Origin: Draconibacterium sp. | Lineage (GTDB): Bacteria > Bacteroidota > Bacteroidia > Bacteroidales > Prolixibacteraceae | NCBI GenBank assembly: GCA_027011835.1 | Contig: JALUZN010000295.1 | Location: 1 to 7,862 of the forward strand | Direction of reading: 5' to 3' | Length of the DNA stretch: 7,862 nucleotides | In this document: positions 1 to 6,603 of the stretch, in pieces | How positions within the stretch are numbered: position 1 is the first letter of the stretch | Layout of the letters: every line of letters begins with the position of its first letter | Program-made: the position numbers and the translations under genes | The notes under the pieces: model-generated | The model's database searches: none | Seen by the model: only the letters and a program-made list of their open reading frames with translations | Told to the model about the DNA's origin: nothing

Positions 1-2
1 AT

Positions 3-707
3 AAGGAAGTGGCCGCCATTCAGCCTAAAATATTAAGTTACAACCAACCCGAGTTATTTGAATATGCAGGTGCTGCCGGTGGTTTTATCGACAAGTTCGG
101 GTATCCGTTTTGTCGGGGACGGATATTAAACGAAGTTGAAGAAGATAAAAAACAATACAACCAATCTACCGGTATTTTTTGGGCGTCGGGGGCTGCAATG
201 TTTATTCGGGCCGAAACTTTTTATAAAAGCGGTGGCTTCGACGGCGATTTTTTTGCGCATATGGAAGAGATTGATCTCTGCTGGCGGATTAAAAGCAGAG
301 GGTTTAAAATTGTTTACGAACCGCAAAGTGTTGTCTTTCATTTGGGGGGCGGAACTCTTTCGTACGACAGTCCACAGAAAGTGTACCTCAATTTCAGAAA
401 TAACCTCTGGATGTTGTTTAAAAACCTTCCCAAAAAACAGTTTAAACGAGTGTTTTTTACACGGTTAGTTTTAGATGGCGTAGCAGCTTTAAAGTTTTTA
501 GCCGGCTTAAACTTCACAGGATTTATGGCGGTTGTAAAGGCACACGTTGCATTTTACAAAAACTTTTCGGCACTGCGCAAAAAACGAAAAACAGTTCAGC
601 ACGAAATTGTTGTAAAACAACACCGCGAAATGTGCCCGAAAAGTATTATGTGGAAGTTTTTTATTCAGAAAAAAAAGAAATTTTCCGATTTGGATTTTAT
701 GATTTAA
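3..707 (+). CDS. Family 2 glycosyltransferase, C-terminal part (5' end cut by window edge)
   Basis: This is the C-terminal part of a GT-A fold glycosyltransferase that would move a sugar from a nucleotide-sugar donor onto a glycan or lipid acceptor at the inner membrane face. The reading frame is open from the first bases (codons at 3, 6 and 9), so the true start lies upstream; the GTG at 9 is internal. Counting from codon 9, the segment VAAIQPKI near the left edge resembles the middle of GT2 domains, and residues 56-69 (GIFWASGAAMFIRA) are the usual GT2 stretch before the catalytic base. Residues 82-90 (FAHMEEIDL) match the ED/EE-x-D-L catalytic-base motif, followed by CWRIKSRGFKI and a conserved H in VVFHLGGGT. 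The tail from about 140 is basic with amphipathic or hydrophobic helices, typical of membrane-associated bacterial GT2 enzymes. Donor and acceptor cannot be told. The family call is firm; the pathway (cell-surface polysaccharide) is inference. Confidence 0.88.
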   Translation, partial: KEVAAIQPKILSYNQPELFEYAGAAGGFIDKFGYPFCRGRILNEVEEDKKQYNQSTGIFWASGAAMFIRAETFYKSGGFDGDFFAHMEEIDLCWRIKSRGFKIVYEPQSVVFHLGGGTLSYDSPQKVYLNFRNNLWMLFKNLPKKQFKRVFFTRLVLDGVAALKFLAGLNFTGFMAVVKAHVAFYKNFSALRKKRKTVQHEIVVKQHREMCPKSIMWKFFIQKKKKFSDLDFMI

Positions 708-744
708 TTCTCCCAATTTGTCAACTCAAAAAAAAAGCAGAACA

Positions 745-1155
745 ATGAAAAAGTTGAAATTTACAGAACCAATTTATACCTATCATATCGATTTTGTAGG
801 GCATGTAAACAATATTATTTACATTCAGTGGCTCGAAAACGCCCGTGTAAAATTGTTGCAGGCAATGAATATTTCTATTACCGAATTAGCCGATAAAGAA
901 AAAATATTACCAATAATAACCGAAACGGTAATAAAATATAAAAAGCCTTTTTTCCTCGAAAATACAGTTCATGTCGAAGTCTGGATTTCGGAGATGATGA
1001 ATGTGTCGGCAATTTTCGAGTTCCGCTTTTTAAACGAAAAAGGCGAATTGTGTTCTATGGGGCAGCAAAAAGTTCTTTTTATCGACAAAGATACGCAGCG
1101 ACCTTCGCGAAAAATTGCAAAATTTAAAGATAAGTTTCAAAAGTTTCTGGATTGA
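745..1155 (+). CDS. Acyl-CoA thioesterase, 4HBT/YbgC-like hotdog family
   Basis: A 136-residue protein of the usual length for single-domain hotdog thioesterases, which hydrolyse acyl-CoA or related thioesters in the cytoplasm. Residues 13-23 (YHIDFVGHVNN) and 26-34 (YIQWLENAR) match the family core, in which an Asp (here D16) followed by G-H-V-N-N is the catalytic loop; D16 aligns with Asp17 of Pseudomonas 4-hydroxybenzoyl-CoA thioesterase. The first Asp of the common D-x-D form is His14 here. The C-terminal half has the expected beta-strand pattern (VHVEVWISE, AIFEFRFLNE, QQKVLFIDK). The frame opens at a TTG at 718, but I chose the ATG at 745 because the family starts just before this core and the 718-744 extension encodes a low-complexity Lys/Ser run over an A9 tract. 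It lies 37 bases after the glycosyltransferase and probably shares its transcript, ending at the terminator at 1211-1230. The substrate is unknown. Confidence 0.85.
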   Translation: MKKLKFTEPIYTYHIDFVGHVNNIIYIQWLENARVKLLQAMNISITELADKEKILPIITETVIKYKKPFFLENTVHVEVWISEMMNVSAIFEFRFLNEKGELCSMGQQKVLFIDKDTQRPSRKIAKFKDKFQKFLD

Positions 1156-1210
1156 TTGTTTAGCCGAATCTCAAAAAACTCTCTTTTCCGGCTCCGGTTC
1201 GTTCTTCTGC

Positions 1211-1230
1211 AAACCAACCTGGTTTTTTTT
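1211..1230 (+). terminator. Rho-independent terminator after the thioesterase gene
   Basis: A perfect 6-bp inverted repeat (AAACCA, loop ACC, TGGTTT) runs directly into further T residues, making an unbroken run of eight T. It sits 56 bases past the thioesterase stop and ends 5 bases before the stop of the converging ung gene. Read on the minus strand the hairpin is followed by GCAGAAG and not by a T tract, so it should work only for plus-strand transcripts. The stem is AT-rich and short, so termination may be partial. Confidence 0.6.
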
Positions 1231-1235
1231 AAGAG

Positions 1236-1901
1236 TTACCAATTAATCGGAGTTTTTCCTTGTTTAACAAAATAGTTATTGGTTTTGCTAAAGTGCTTAT
1301 TTCCAAACCAATATCCCCGGTTTGCGCTTAGTGGAGAGGGGTGTCCGCTGGTTAATACAAAATGCTTATTTGTATCGATTAGTGCTTTTTTCGATTTTGC
1401 AAAACCGCCCCAAAGTAAAAATACGATGCCCTCTTTTTGTTCCGAAATAGTCTTAATAACAGCATCGGTAAAAGTTTCCCACCCCTTTCGTTGGTGCGAA
1501 CCGGCCTGATGAGCACGAACAGTTAATGTTGCATTAATCAACAGAACTCCCTGTTTAGCCCAGTGCGATAAATCGCCGCTCTGTGGGTACGGTTTGTTAA
1601 TGTCGGTTTCGAGCTCTTTAAAAATATTAATTAACGATGGGGGGTGCGGAATTCCATCGTGAACTGAAAAACACAATCCGTTTGCCTGCCCCGGTCCGTG
1701 ATATGGATCCTGACCAATAATAACTACTTTTAATTTAGTAAAAGGACAGTTGTCGAAAGCAGCAAAAATATCTTTCCCCTTTGGGTAACAGGTGTATTGC
1801 CGGTACTCGGCTTTTACAAAACTTACCAATTCGTTAAAATAGGGTTTCGAAAACTCGGGTTCGAGTACCTGTTGCCAACCTGATTCTATTTTAATGTTCA
1901 T
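1236..1901 (-). CDS. ung: Uracil-DNA glycosylase, family 1
   Basis: This enzyme removes uracil from DNA (from cytosine deamination or dUMP misincorporation) by cleaving the N-glycosidic bond, starting base-excision repair. The 221 residues match the length of bacterial Ung. The water-activating motif GQDPYH is at 63-68 with catalytic Asp65, followed by GPGQANGLCFSV. HPPSL (86-90) gives the Pro-rich loop, LLINATLTV (120-128) carries Asn123 of the uracil-binding pocket, and HPSPLS (187-192) is the minor-groove intercalation loop with catalytic His187. Ending in TPINW is typical. The ATG at 1899-1901 is the natural start; only a weak purine stretch (AGAAAG) precedes it. It is transcribed alone, divergently from cdsA and convergent with the thioesterase. 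A weak promoter-like box on the minus strand (TATTTTCG, 1945-1952) overlaps the dyad listed separately. No key residue is missing, so function is near certain. Confidence 0.98.
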   Translation of the reverse strand: MNIKIESGWQQVLEPEFSKPYFNELVSFVKAEYRQYTCYPKGKDIFAAFDNCPFTKLKVVIIGQDPYHGPGQANGLCFSVHDGIPHPPSLINIFKELETDINKPYPQSGDLSHWAKQGVLLINATLTVRAHQAGSHQRKGWETFTDAVIKTISEQKEGIVFLLWGGFAKSKKALIDTNKHFVLTSGHPSPLSANRGYWFGNKHFSKTNNYFVKQGKTPINW

Positions 1902-1944
1902 TCTTTCTAATCAAATGGGTTATCGAAGTTCTTTCTATTGCTGA

Positions 1945-1962
1945 CGAAAATACAAATTTTCG
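1945..1962. promoter_or_regulatory. Dyad CGAAAAT-N4-ATTTTCG upstream of ung
   Basis: A perfect 7-bp inverted repeat with a 4-base spacer lies about 44-61 bases upstream of the ung start codon. On the minus strand it overlaps TATTTTCG (1945-1952), a near match to the TAnnTTTG box. It could be an operator for a dimeric regulator or a small hairpin in the ung leader. In AT-rich DNA such a repeat can also arise by chance. Confidence 0.3.
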
Positions 1963-2041
1963 ACGATTACTAAACTATGGCAGATTTATTTGCGGTATAA
2001 ACAGAAAACAACTGAAAAAAAACATGTTGAAAAGTTGATTC

Positions 2042-2070
2042 GAGTTAACTTAACTAATTTTTTAACTTTG
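2042..2070 (+). promoter_or_regulatory. Probable sigma-ABfr-type promoter for cdsA-psd-pssA
   Basis: TAACTTTG at 2063-2070 matches the Bacteroidota -7 consensus TAnnTTTG in full. A canonical TTTG -33 box at 19-21 bases upstream is not present; GAGTTAA (2042-2048) lies 14 bases upstream, and a TTG at 2035-2037 is 25 bases away. The same GAGTTAA-N14-box layout recurs at 4607-4635. It is the best intergenic candidate for driving the phospholipid operon. Confidence 0.5.
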
Positions 2071-2299
2071 CCGAACGAAACAAGCATGACAAACGTTTTG
2101 ATATATTTTAAAATTATGCGAGTTTTCGAAAGGATGATAACGGTGTATTTTGTGCTTTAAGCAAGTAATGTTATAAGAAATTGCAGGGGGAGTTTTAAGT
2201 ACTACATGCAAACAAGAAGCAATAGTTGCAACGAATCTACCGGAAAACACAGGAATTAACAAGGCTACAAAAAATAGAAAAACTTAAAGATTTAAAGTA

Positions 2300-3127
2300 T
2301 TGAACGATTTAACAAAAAGAAGTTTAACAGGTGCGGCTTATGTTGCGATAATGCTTGCAGGAGTAATAATCCATCCTCTTATTTTTGCAGTGGTTTACGG
2401 AGTGATTTTGTTTTTTGCACAATCGGAGTTTTATAGGATTTACGAGAAATGGGGCTATTCACCACATCGCATTTTTGGCCTAATTACGGGTGTTGTGCTT
2501 TTTGTTCTCTTCTTTTTGGTGGCCAGTCACACTATCCCCTATATTTTCATCCTCTTTTCGGTGCCTTTTCTGTTTTTTATTTTTATTGCCGAGCTGCTCA
2601 GAAGTAACAATAATGCCATAAAAAATAGCTCGATTACTGTATTTGGGTTGGTTTATGTAGCGCTTCCGTTTAGTTTATTGAATTTTATTGTTTTTGCCCC
2701 AACCCTCACAGGCAGTACATATTATCCCTGGATTTTAGCAGGTATATTTTTTATTATCTGGTCGTACGATTCAATGGCGTATGTTTCGGGCTCGTTACTT
2801 GGAAAACATAAAATGGCGCCTAAAATATCGCCAAAGAAATCTTGGGAAGGATTTGTAGGGGGAGCAATATTTGCGGTAATTATTGGAATTGTTTGTGCCG
2901 TTCTGTTTCAGGAAATTAGCATGGCTGAATGGATAGTTATTTCGTTAATTATCGTTATTTTTGGAACACTTGGCGATTTATTCGAGTCGAAATTAAAGCG
3001 TGAAATCGGATTAAAAGATTCAGGCGATATTCTTCCCGGACACGGAGGACTGCTCGACCGTTTCGACAGCTTACTGTTTTCGGTGCCGGTTATTTTTATT
3101 TGGCTTAATTTAATCGATAAATTTTAA
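2300..3127 (+). CDS. cdsA: Phosphatidate cytidylyltransferase (CDP-diglyceride synthase)
   Basis: This integral membrane enzyme joins CTP and phosphatidic acid to make CDP-diacylglycerol, the activated precursor of bacterial phospholipids. The 275 residues show about eight hydrophobic helices. The C-terminal family signature is complete at residues 230-256: S230, K233-R234, K239-D240, then PGHGG (246-250) and D253-R254-F255-D256, the Mg2+/CTP-binding region. The conserved cytoplasmic stretch with SYDSMAYVSGSLLGKH, PKKSWEG and FVGG (155-188) is also present. The start is a TTG at 2300; an in-frame stop at 2285-2287 excludes longer forms, and the N-terminus MNDLTKRSLTGAAYVAIM has the expected family form. 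No clear Shine-Dalgarno sequence precedes it. It is the first gene of a tight operon, with psd four bases downstream, and makes the substrate used by PssA. Confidence 0.96.
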   Translation: MNDLTKRSLTGAAYVAIMLAGVIIHPLIFAVVYGVILFFAQSEFYRIYEKWGYSPHRIFGLITGVVLFVLFFLVASHTIPYIFILFSVPFLFFIFIAELLRSNNNAIKNSSITVFGLVYVALPFSLLNFIVFAPTLTGSTYYPWILAGIFFIIWSYDSMAYVSGSLLGKHKMAPKISPKKSWEGFVGGAIFAVIIGIVCAVLFQEISMAEWIVISLIIVIFGTLGDLFESKLKREIGLKDSGDILPGHGGLLDRFDSLLFSVPVIFIWLNLIDKF

Positions 3128-3131
3128 TTGA

Positions 3132-3785
3132 ATGACAATTCATAAAGAAGGAAAATTAATCATTCCCATTGCATTCTTTTTCATTGCAGTGGTCGATGCT
3201 TTTATCTATTTTTTCCTAAAAGATTATGCTATTTTTTACTACTTAATGGCGGCATCGCTAATTTTTGCCGGGCTAATAGTTTTCTTTTTCAGAATACCCG
3301 ATAGAGAAATCGAGCGCGACGCAAATCTTGTTCTGGCTCCGGCCGATGGAAAAATTGTAGTAATAAAAGAGGTTTTCGAAAAAGAGTATTTTAACGACAA
3401 CAGGTTGCAGGTTTCAATATTTATGTCGCCGTTAAACATACATCAAAACCGGGCACCAATTGGTGGAGAAGTTACCTATGTTAAACATTTCAGAGGCGTT
3501 TACTATCCGGCCTTTGTCGATAAATCGTCGGAACTGAACGAGCGCTGTTCAACAGTTTTTAAATTAAAAAACGGAACCGAAGTTCTTTCCCGGCAAATTG
3601 CAGGAACAGTGGCACGACGCATTTGCACCTATATTGTTCTGGGCGATAATGTAGAGCAGGGTAACGAATATGGATTTATCCGGTTTGGTTCGCGGGTCGA
3701 CCTGTTTCTACCTTTAGGAACAAAAATAAATGTTAAAATGAACGAAAAAACAGTGGGCGGAAAAACAATTATTGCCACCCTGTAA
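3132..3785 (+). CDS. psd: Phosphatidylserine decarboxylase proenzyme, short (PSD-A-like) form
   Basis: This enzyme decarboxylates phosphatidylserine to phosphatidylethanolamine. The 217-residue proenzyme cleaves itself before a serine that becomes the pyruvoyl cofactor. The processing site appears as RFGSRVD at 184-190, so cleavage is predicted between Gly186 and Ser187, giving a small alpha chain of about 31 residues. Other expected residues are Asp72 in APADGK (69-74) and His104 in FMSPLNIHQNR (97-107), which assist cleavage and catalysis in this family, plus QIAGTVARRI (155-164). Two N-terminal hydrophobic helices (about 9-29 and 34-53) anchor it to the membrane. The length and GS processing site mark the short type common in Bacteroidota, not the longer E. 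coli type with LGST. The ATG at 3132 is four bases after the cdsA stop with no visible Shine-Dalgarno sequence, suggesting coupled translation. pssA, which makes its substrate, follows directly. Confidence 0.95.
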   Translation: MTIHKEGKLIIPIAFFFIAVVDAFIYFFLKDYAIFYYLMAASLIFAGLIVFFFRIPDREIERDANLVLAPADGKIVVIKEVFEKEYFNDNRLQVSIFMSPLNIHQNRAPIGGEVTYVKHFRGVYYPAFVDKSSELNERCSTVFKLKNGTEVLSRQIAGTVARRICTYIVLGDNVEQGNEYGFIRFGSRVDLFLPLGTKINVKMNEKTVGGKTIIATL

Positions 3786-3810
3786 TTTCGGTTATGAAAT
3801 AGATATTTCT

Positions 3811-4557
3811 ATGAAAAGAATTATTAATCAGATACCCAATTTTATCACATCGTTGAACATTGTTTCGGGAGTGTTGGCTATAATTTTTGCCATCGACGGT
3901 CATTTAATTTGGGCAGGTATATTTATTAGTGCCGCTGCAATTTTCGATTTTCTCGATGGTTTTATGGCGCGGCTTTTAAATGCATATTCAGAAGTAGGAA
4001 AACAGATGGATTCGCTTGGCGATGTGGTGTCGTTTGGAGTTGCTCCGGGAATGATTCTTTTTACTTTATTGGAGTTCTCGCTGTTTGGCGACAACCAGCC
4101 GATATACGAAATTGAGGCAAATTGGTATCAGTGGCTTATTCTCTTTTCGGCGTTTTTGGTTCCCGTTTTCGGCGCAATAAGGCTGGCTCGGTTTAATGCG
4201 AATCCGGTTGACGAACCCTTTTTCCGGGGGCTTCCCATTCCTGCAAACGGACTGCTGTGGGCTTCGTTGGGATTAATGCTCGAAATGCCCGAGTATCACG
4301 ATGTTTTGCAGATTATCTATTCAACAAAAAATTTGGTGATACTTGGTATTTTTATGTCGGGAATGATGGTGTTGAATTTGCCAATGTTTACCTTAAAACC
4401 AAAATCGCTGGCCTTTAACGAAAACTGGTATCGTTATCTGTTTCTTGCCATTTCGCTGCTGCTTTTGGTTCTGTTTAGTGTTTATGGTATTGCCCTTATT
4501 ATTTTCCTCTACATTCTTTTAAATCTTCTGTTTTATCTGTTAAAGGTGAAATTTTAG
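3811..4557 (+). CDS. pssA: CDP-diacylglycerol-serine O-phosphatidyltransferase, type II (phosphatidylserine synthase)
   Basis: This membrane enzyme of the CDP-alcohol phosphatidyltransferase family transfers the phosphatidyl group from CDP-diacylglycerol to L-serine. The signature D-G-x2-A-R-x8-G-x3-D-x3-D is intact at residues 49-71 (D49, G50, A53, R54, G63, D67, D71); the aspartates bind the metal ions and the last is the likely catalytic base. The rest is a series of hydrophobic helices, ending in a very hydrophobic pair at about 205-246. The frame extends back to a TTG at 3772 inside psd, but I chose the ATG at 3811 (248 residues) because MKRIINQIPNFITSLNIVSG is the usual family N-terminus and the added residues look unrelated. 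The signature alone does not fix the alcohol (serine, glycerol phosphate or inositol), but the position next to psd and cdsA and the SFGVAPG segment after the signature support serine. No terminator is evident after it. Confidence 0.93.
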   Translation: MKRIINQIPNFITSLNIVSGVLAIIFAIDGHLIWAGIFISAAAIFDFLDGFMARLLNAYSEVGKQMDSLGDVVSFGVAPGMILFTLLEFSLFGDNQPIYEIEANWYQWLILFSAFLVPVFGAIRLARFNANPVDEPFFRGLPIPANGLLWASLGLMLEMPEYHDVLQIIYSTKNLVILGIFMSGMMVLNLPMFTLKPKSLAFNENWYRYLFLAISLLLLVLFSVYGIALIIFLYILLNLLFYLLKVKF

Positions 4558-4606
4558 ACGCTAATCTCCGGCCTCTGCCCAAGTTTAACAAGGTTCTGAG
4601 AAAAAT

Positions 4607-4635
4607 GAGTTAAAGACATTAATTCACTATCTTTG
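4607..4635 (+). promoter_or_regulatory. Probable sigma-ABfr-type promoter for the ABC-F/rlmB unit
   Basis: TATCTTTG at 4628-4635 matches the Bacteroidota TAnnTTTG box in full, in the 96-base gap after pssA. GAGTTAA at 4607-4613 lies 14 bases upstream, the same arrangement as before cdsA. A start site 5-8 bases past the box would leave only about 10-13 leader bases before the ATG at 4654. The box also overlaps the TTG at 4633, which argues against that codon as the start. Confidence 0.55.
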
Positions 4636-4653
4636 GCAACTTTTAACGACTAC

Positions 4654-6603
4654 ATGATTTCATTAGATAAAATAAATTTAAGTTTTGGAGGCTTCGAGCT
4701 TTTTAAAGAGATAAGCTTTCTGATTAATCCGAAAGACAGAATAGGGCTAATCGGGAAAAATGGTGCAGGGAAAACAACCCTGTTAAAAATAATTACCAAG
4801 CAGGAAAATCCCACATCGGGAGTTGTTGGAATTCCGAAAGACACAACCATTGGCTATCTTCCTCAGCAAATGAAAATAACCGATACTCGGTCGTTAAAAG
4901 AGGAGACTGTTCTCGCCTTTAAAGAGTTAATTCAACTCGAAAAAAAAATTGCACAAATAAATACCGAAATTGCCGAGAGTGAAGATTATCATTCCGACAG
5001 GTATTTAAATAATTTAAATGTTTTAACTGAGCTTAACGAAAGATACAATTTGCTTGGTGGCGACAATTACGAAGCAGAACTTGAAAAAACCCTGCTGGGT
5101 TTGGGATTTGAACGGACTGATTTTAACCGGCCAACTTCCGAGTTTAGCGGAGGATGGAGAATGCGGGTAGAACTGGCAAAAATTATTCTGCAAAAACCCG
5201 ATGTGTTTTTACTCGACGAACCAACCAACCACCTCGACATTGAGTCGATTCAGTGGCTCGAAGATTTTCTGAAAGATTACAAAGGTGCTGTTGTTCTGGT
5301 CTCGCACGACAAAGCCTTTTTAAATGCTGTTTGTAATCGTACCATCGAAATTTCTCTGGGCAAAATTATCGACCAGAAAATGAACTACTCGAAATTTGTA
5401 ACCTGGAAACAAGAACAAAAAGAGATTCATTTGGCTGCATACCGCAATCAACAAAAAATGATAGAAGATACCGAGAAATTTATTGAACGTTTTCGGTACA
5501 AAGCAACAAAAGCCGTTCAGGTACAATCGAGAATAAAGCAACTCGAAAAGCTCGACCGCATTGAAATTGAGGAGGAGGACAACGCTGCATTGAAACTCAA
5601 ATTTGCTCCGGCTCCGCGCTCGGGGAAGGTAGTTGTTTTGGCAAAGGAAATTACAAAATCGTACGGCAACAATCTGGTACTAAAAGATATTAATCTCACC
5701 ATTGAGAATGGCGAAAAAGTAGCTTTTATAGGCAGAAACGGCGAGGGGAAAACCACTCTCTCGCGAATTATTATGAACGAGTTGGAACACGAGGGGGAGC
5801 TTACTCTCGGGCACAATGTAAAAATTGGCTACTTTGCACAAAATCAGGCGCAGTTACTAAACGAAAATTTAACCGTTTTCGAAACCATCGACGAGATTGC
5901 TGTTGGCGAAATAAGGACAAAAATCAGAGATATTCTGGCTGCCTTTCTTTTTCGTGGAGAAGATATTGATAAAAAAGTTAAGGTGTTAAGCGGTGGCGAA
6001 AAATCGAGACTGGCAATGATTCGGTTGATGCTCGAACCTGTAAATTTTCTAATTCTCGACGAGCCAACCAACCATCTCGATATGCGTTCGAAAGAGATAC
6101 TTAAAAATGCATTAAAAAATTTCGACGGAACCGTTGTTGTCGTTTCGCACGACCGTGATTTCTTAGACGGACTGGTAAGTTGTGTGTATGAATTCAGAAA
6201 TAAAAAAGCAAAACAACATTTGGGAGGCATCTTTGAGTTTTTAGAACGAAAAAAAATAGAATCGCTAAAAGAGCTCGAAACAAAAAAAGCAAACAATTCC
6301 AGTCGCCTGAAAAAACAAGCCAATTTTGTTCAGGCAAATGAATTAACATTCGAACAACGAAAAGAGATTAACCGAAATATTTCGAAATTTGAGAAGCGGG
6401 TAATTAATACCGAAGAGGAGATTGCACAACTCGAAAACGAAATAGTAAAAATGGACGAGATTTTATCGTCGACAGAAAAAATTGAAGATACTTCGGTTTT
6501 TCATAAATACGACCAACTAAAACTCGAGCTCGACAAAACAATGGAAAAATGGGAGGAGCTTCACGAAAAGCTGGAATACTGGACAACAAAAAAAACCTGG
6601 TAA
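4654..6603 (+). CDS. ABC-F family ATP-binding protein (ribosome-associated, soluble)
   Basis: A 649-residue soluble twin ATPase with no membrane segments, as in the ABC-F group of translation factors that bind the ribosomal E site and act toward the peptidyl-transferase centre. Domain 1 has Walker A GKNGAGKTT (34-42), signature FSGGWRMR (164-171), Walker B FLLDEP with Glu189, and His218 as switch. The charged helical linker between domains (about 240-320) corresponds to the P-site tRNA interaction motif. Domain 2 has Walker A GRNGEGKTT (360-368), signature LSGGEKSR (445-452), Walker B LILDEP with Glu470, and His499. A C-terminal extension (about 530-649) is a charged coiled coil of the Uup/YheS/ABCF3 type. 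Both sites look catalytically competent. The ATG at 4654 is preferred over the TTG at 4633, which lies in the promoter box. Whether it is a housekeeping factor or gives antibiotic protection cannot be decided; the Uup-like tail and rlmB partner favour housekeeping. Its stop overlaps the rlmB start. Confidence 0.93.
   Translation: MISLDKINLSFGGFELFKEISFLINPKDRIGLIGKNGAGKTTLLKIITKQENPTSGVVGIPKDTTIGYLPQQMKITDTRSLKEETVLAFKELIQLEKKIAQINTEIAESEDYHSDRYLNNLNVLTELNERYNLLGGDNYEAELEKTLLGLGFERTDFNRPTSEFSGGWRMRVELAKIILQKPDVFLLDEPTNHLDIESIQWLEDFLKDYKGAVVLVSHDKAFLNAVCNRTIEISLGKIIDQKMNYSKFVTWKQEQKEIHLAAYRNQQKMIEDTEKFIERFRYKATKAVQVQSRIKQLEKLDRIEIEEEDNAALKLKFAPAPRSGKVVVLAKEITKSYGNNLVLKDINLTIENGEKVAFIGRNGEGKTTLSRIIMNELEHEGELTLGHNVKIGYFAQNQAQLLNENLTVFETIDEIAVGEIRTKIRDILAAFLFRGEDIDKKVKVLSGGEKSRLAMIRLMLEPVNFLILDEPTNHLDMRSKEILKNALKNFDGTVVVVSHDRDFLDGLVSCVYEFRNKKAKQHLGGIFEFLERKKIESLKELETKKANNSSRLKKQANFVQANELTFEQRKEINRNISKFEKRVINTEEEIAQLENEIVKMDEILSSTEKIEDTSVFHKYDQLKLELDKTMEKWEELHEKLEYWTTKKTW

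Larger units (their letters stand above)
1902..2299. other. Gene-free divergent spacer between ung and cdsA
   Basis: These 398 bases hold no convincing gene. What I can see is a 7-bp dyad near the ung start (1945-1962) and a TAACTTTG box for cdsA (2063-2070). If transcription starts about 5-8 bases after that box, cdsA has a leader of roughly 220 bases. The leader holds one possible 24-codon reading frame (ATG at 2086, TAA at 2158-2160) with no ribosome-binding site and no recognisable sequence. A start-less open stretch also lies in the cdsA frame at 2177-2284. I see no strong hairpin plus T-tract attenuator and do not recognise a riboswitch. Confidence 0.6.

Noticed and set aside
718..744. 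N-terminal extension of the thioesterase from TTG 718
   Set aside because: It adds nine residues over an A9 run with no family similarity; the ATG at 745 fits the family start.
2062..2262. 66-codon minus-strand frame in the ung-cdsA gap
   Set aside because: It starts at TTG with no ribosome-binding site, has a Cys/His-scattered composition with no recognisable motif, and runs through the best cdsA promoter box.
2177..2284. Open stretch in the cdsA frame just upstream of its TTG start, with protein-like composition
   Set aside because: It is bounded by TAA at 2174-2176 and at 2285-2287 and contains no ATG, GTG or TTG codon, so it is not a gene and cannot extend cdsA. A decayed gene end is possible but unsupported.
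3772..3810. Extension of pssA back to TTG 3772 inside psd
   Set aside because: The extra residues do not resemble the family N-terminus, while the ATG at 3811 does.
4571..4580. Possible terminator hairpin after pssA
   Set aside because: Only a 3-bp GGC/GCC stem with no T tract follows, too weak to call.
5844..6323. 159-codon minus-strand frame inside the ABC-F gene
   Set aside because: It lies wholly antisense to a well-supported ABC-F domain; its Ser/Phe-rich sequence is what reverse-complemented GAA/AAA-rich coding gives.
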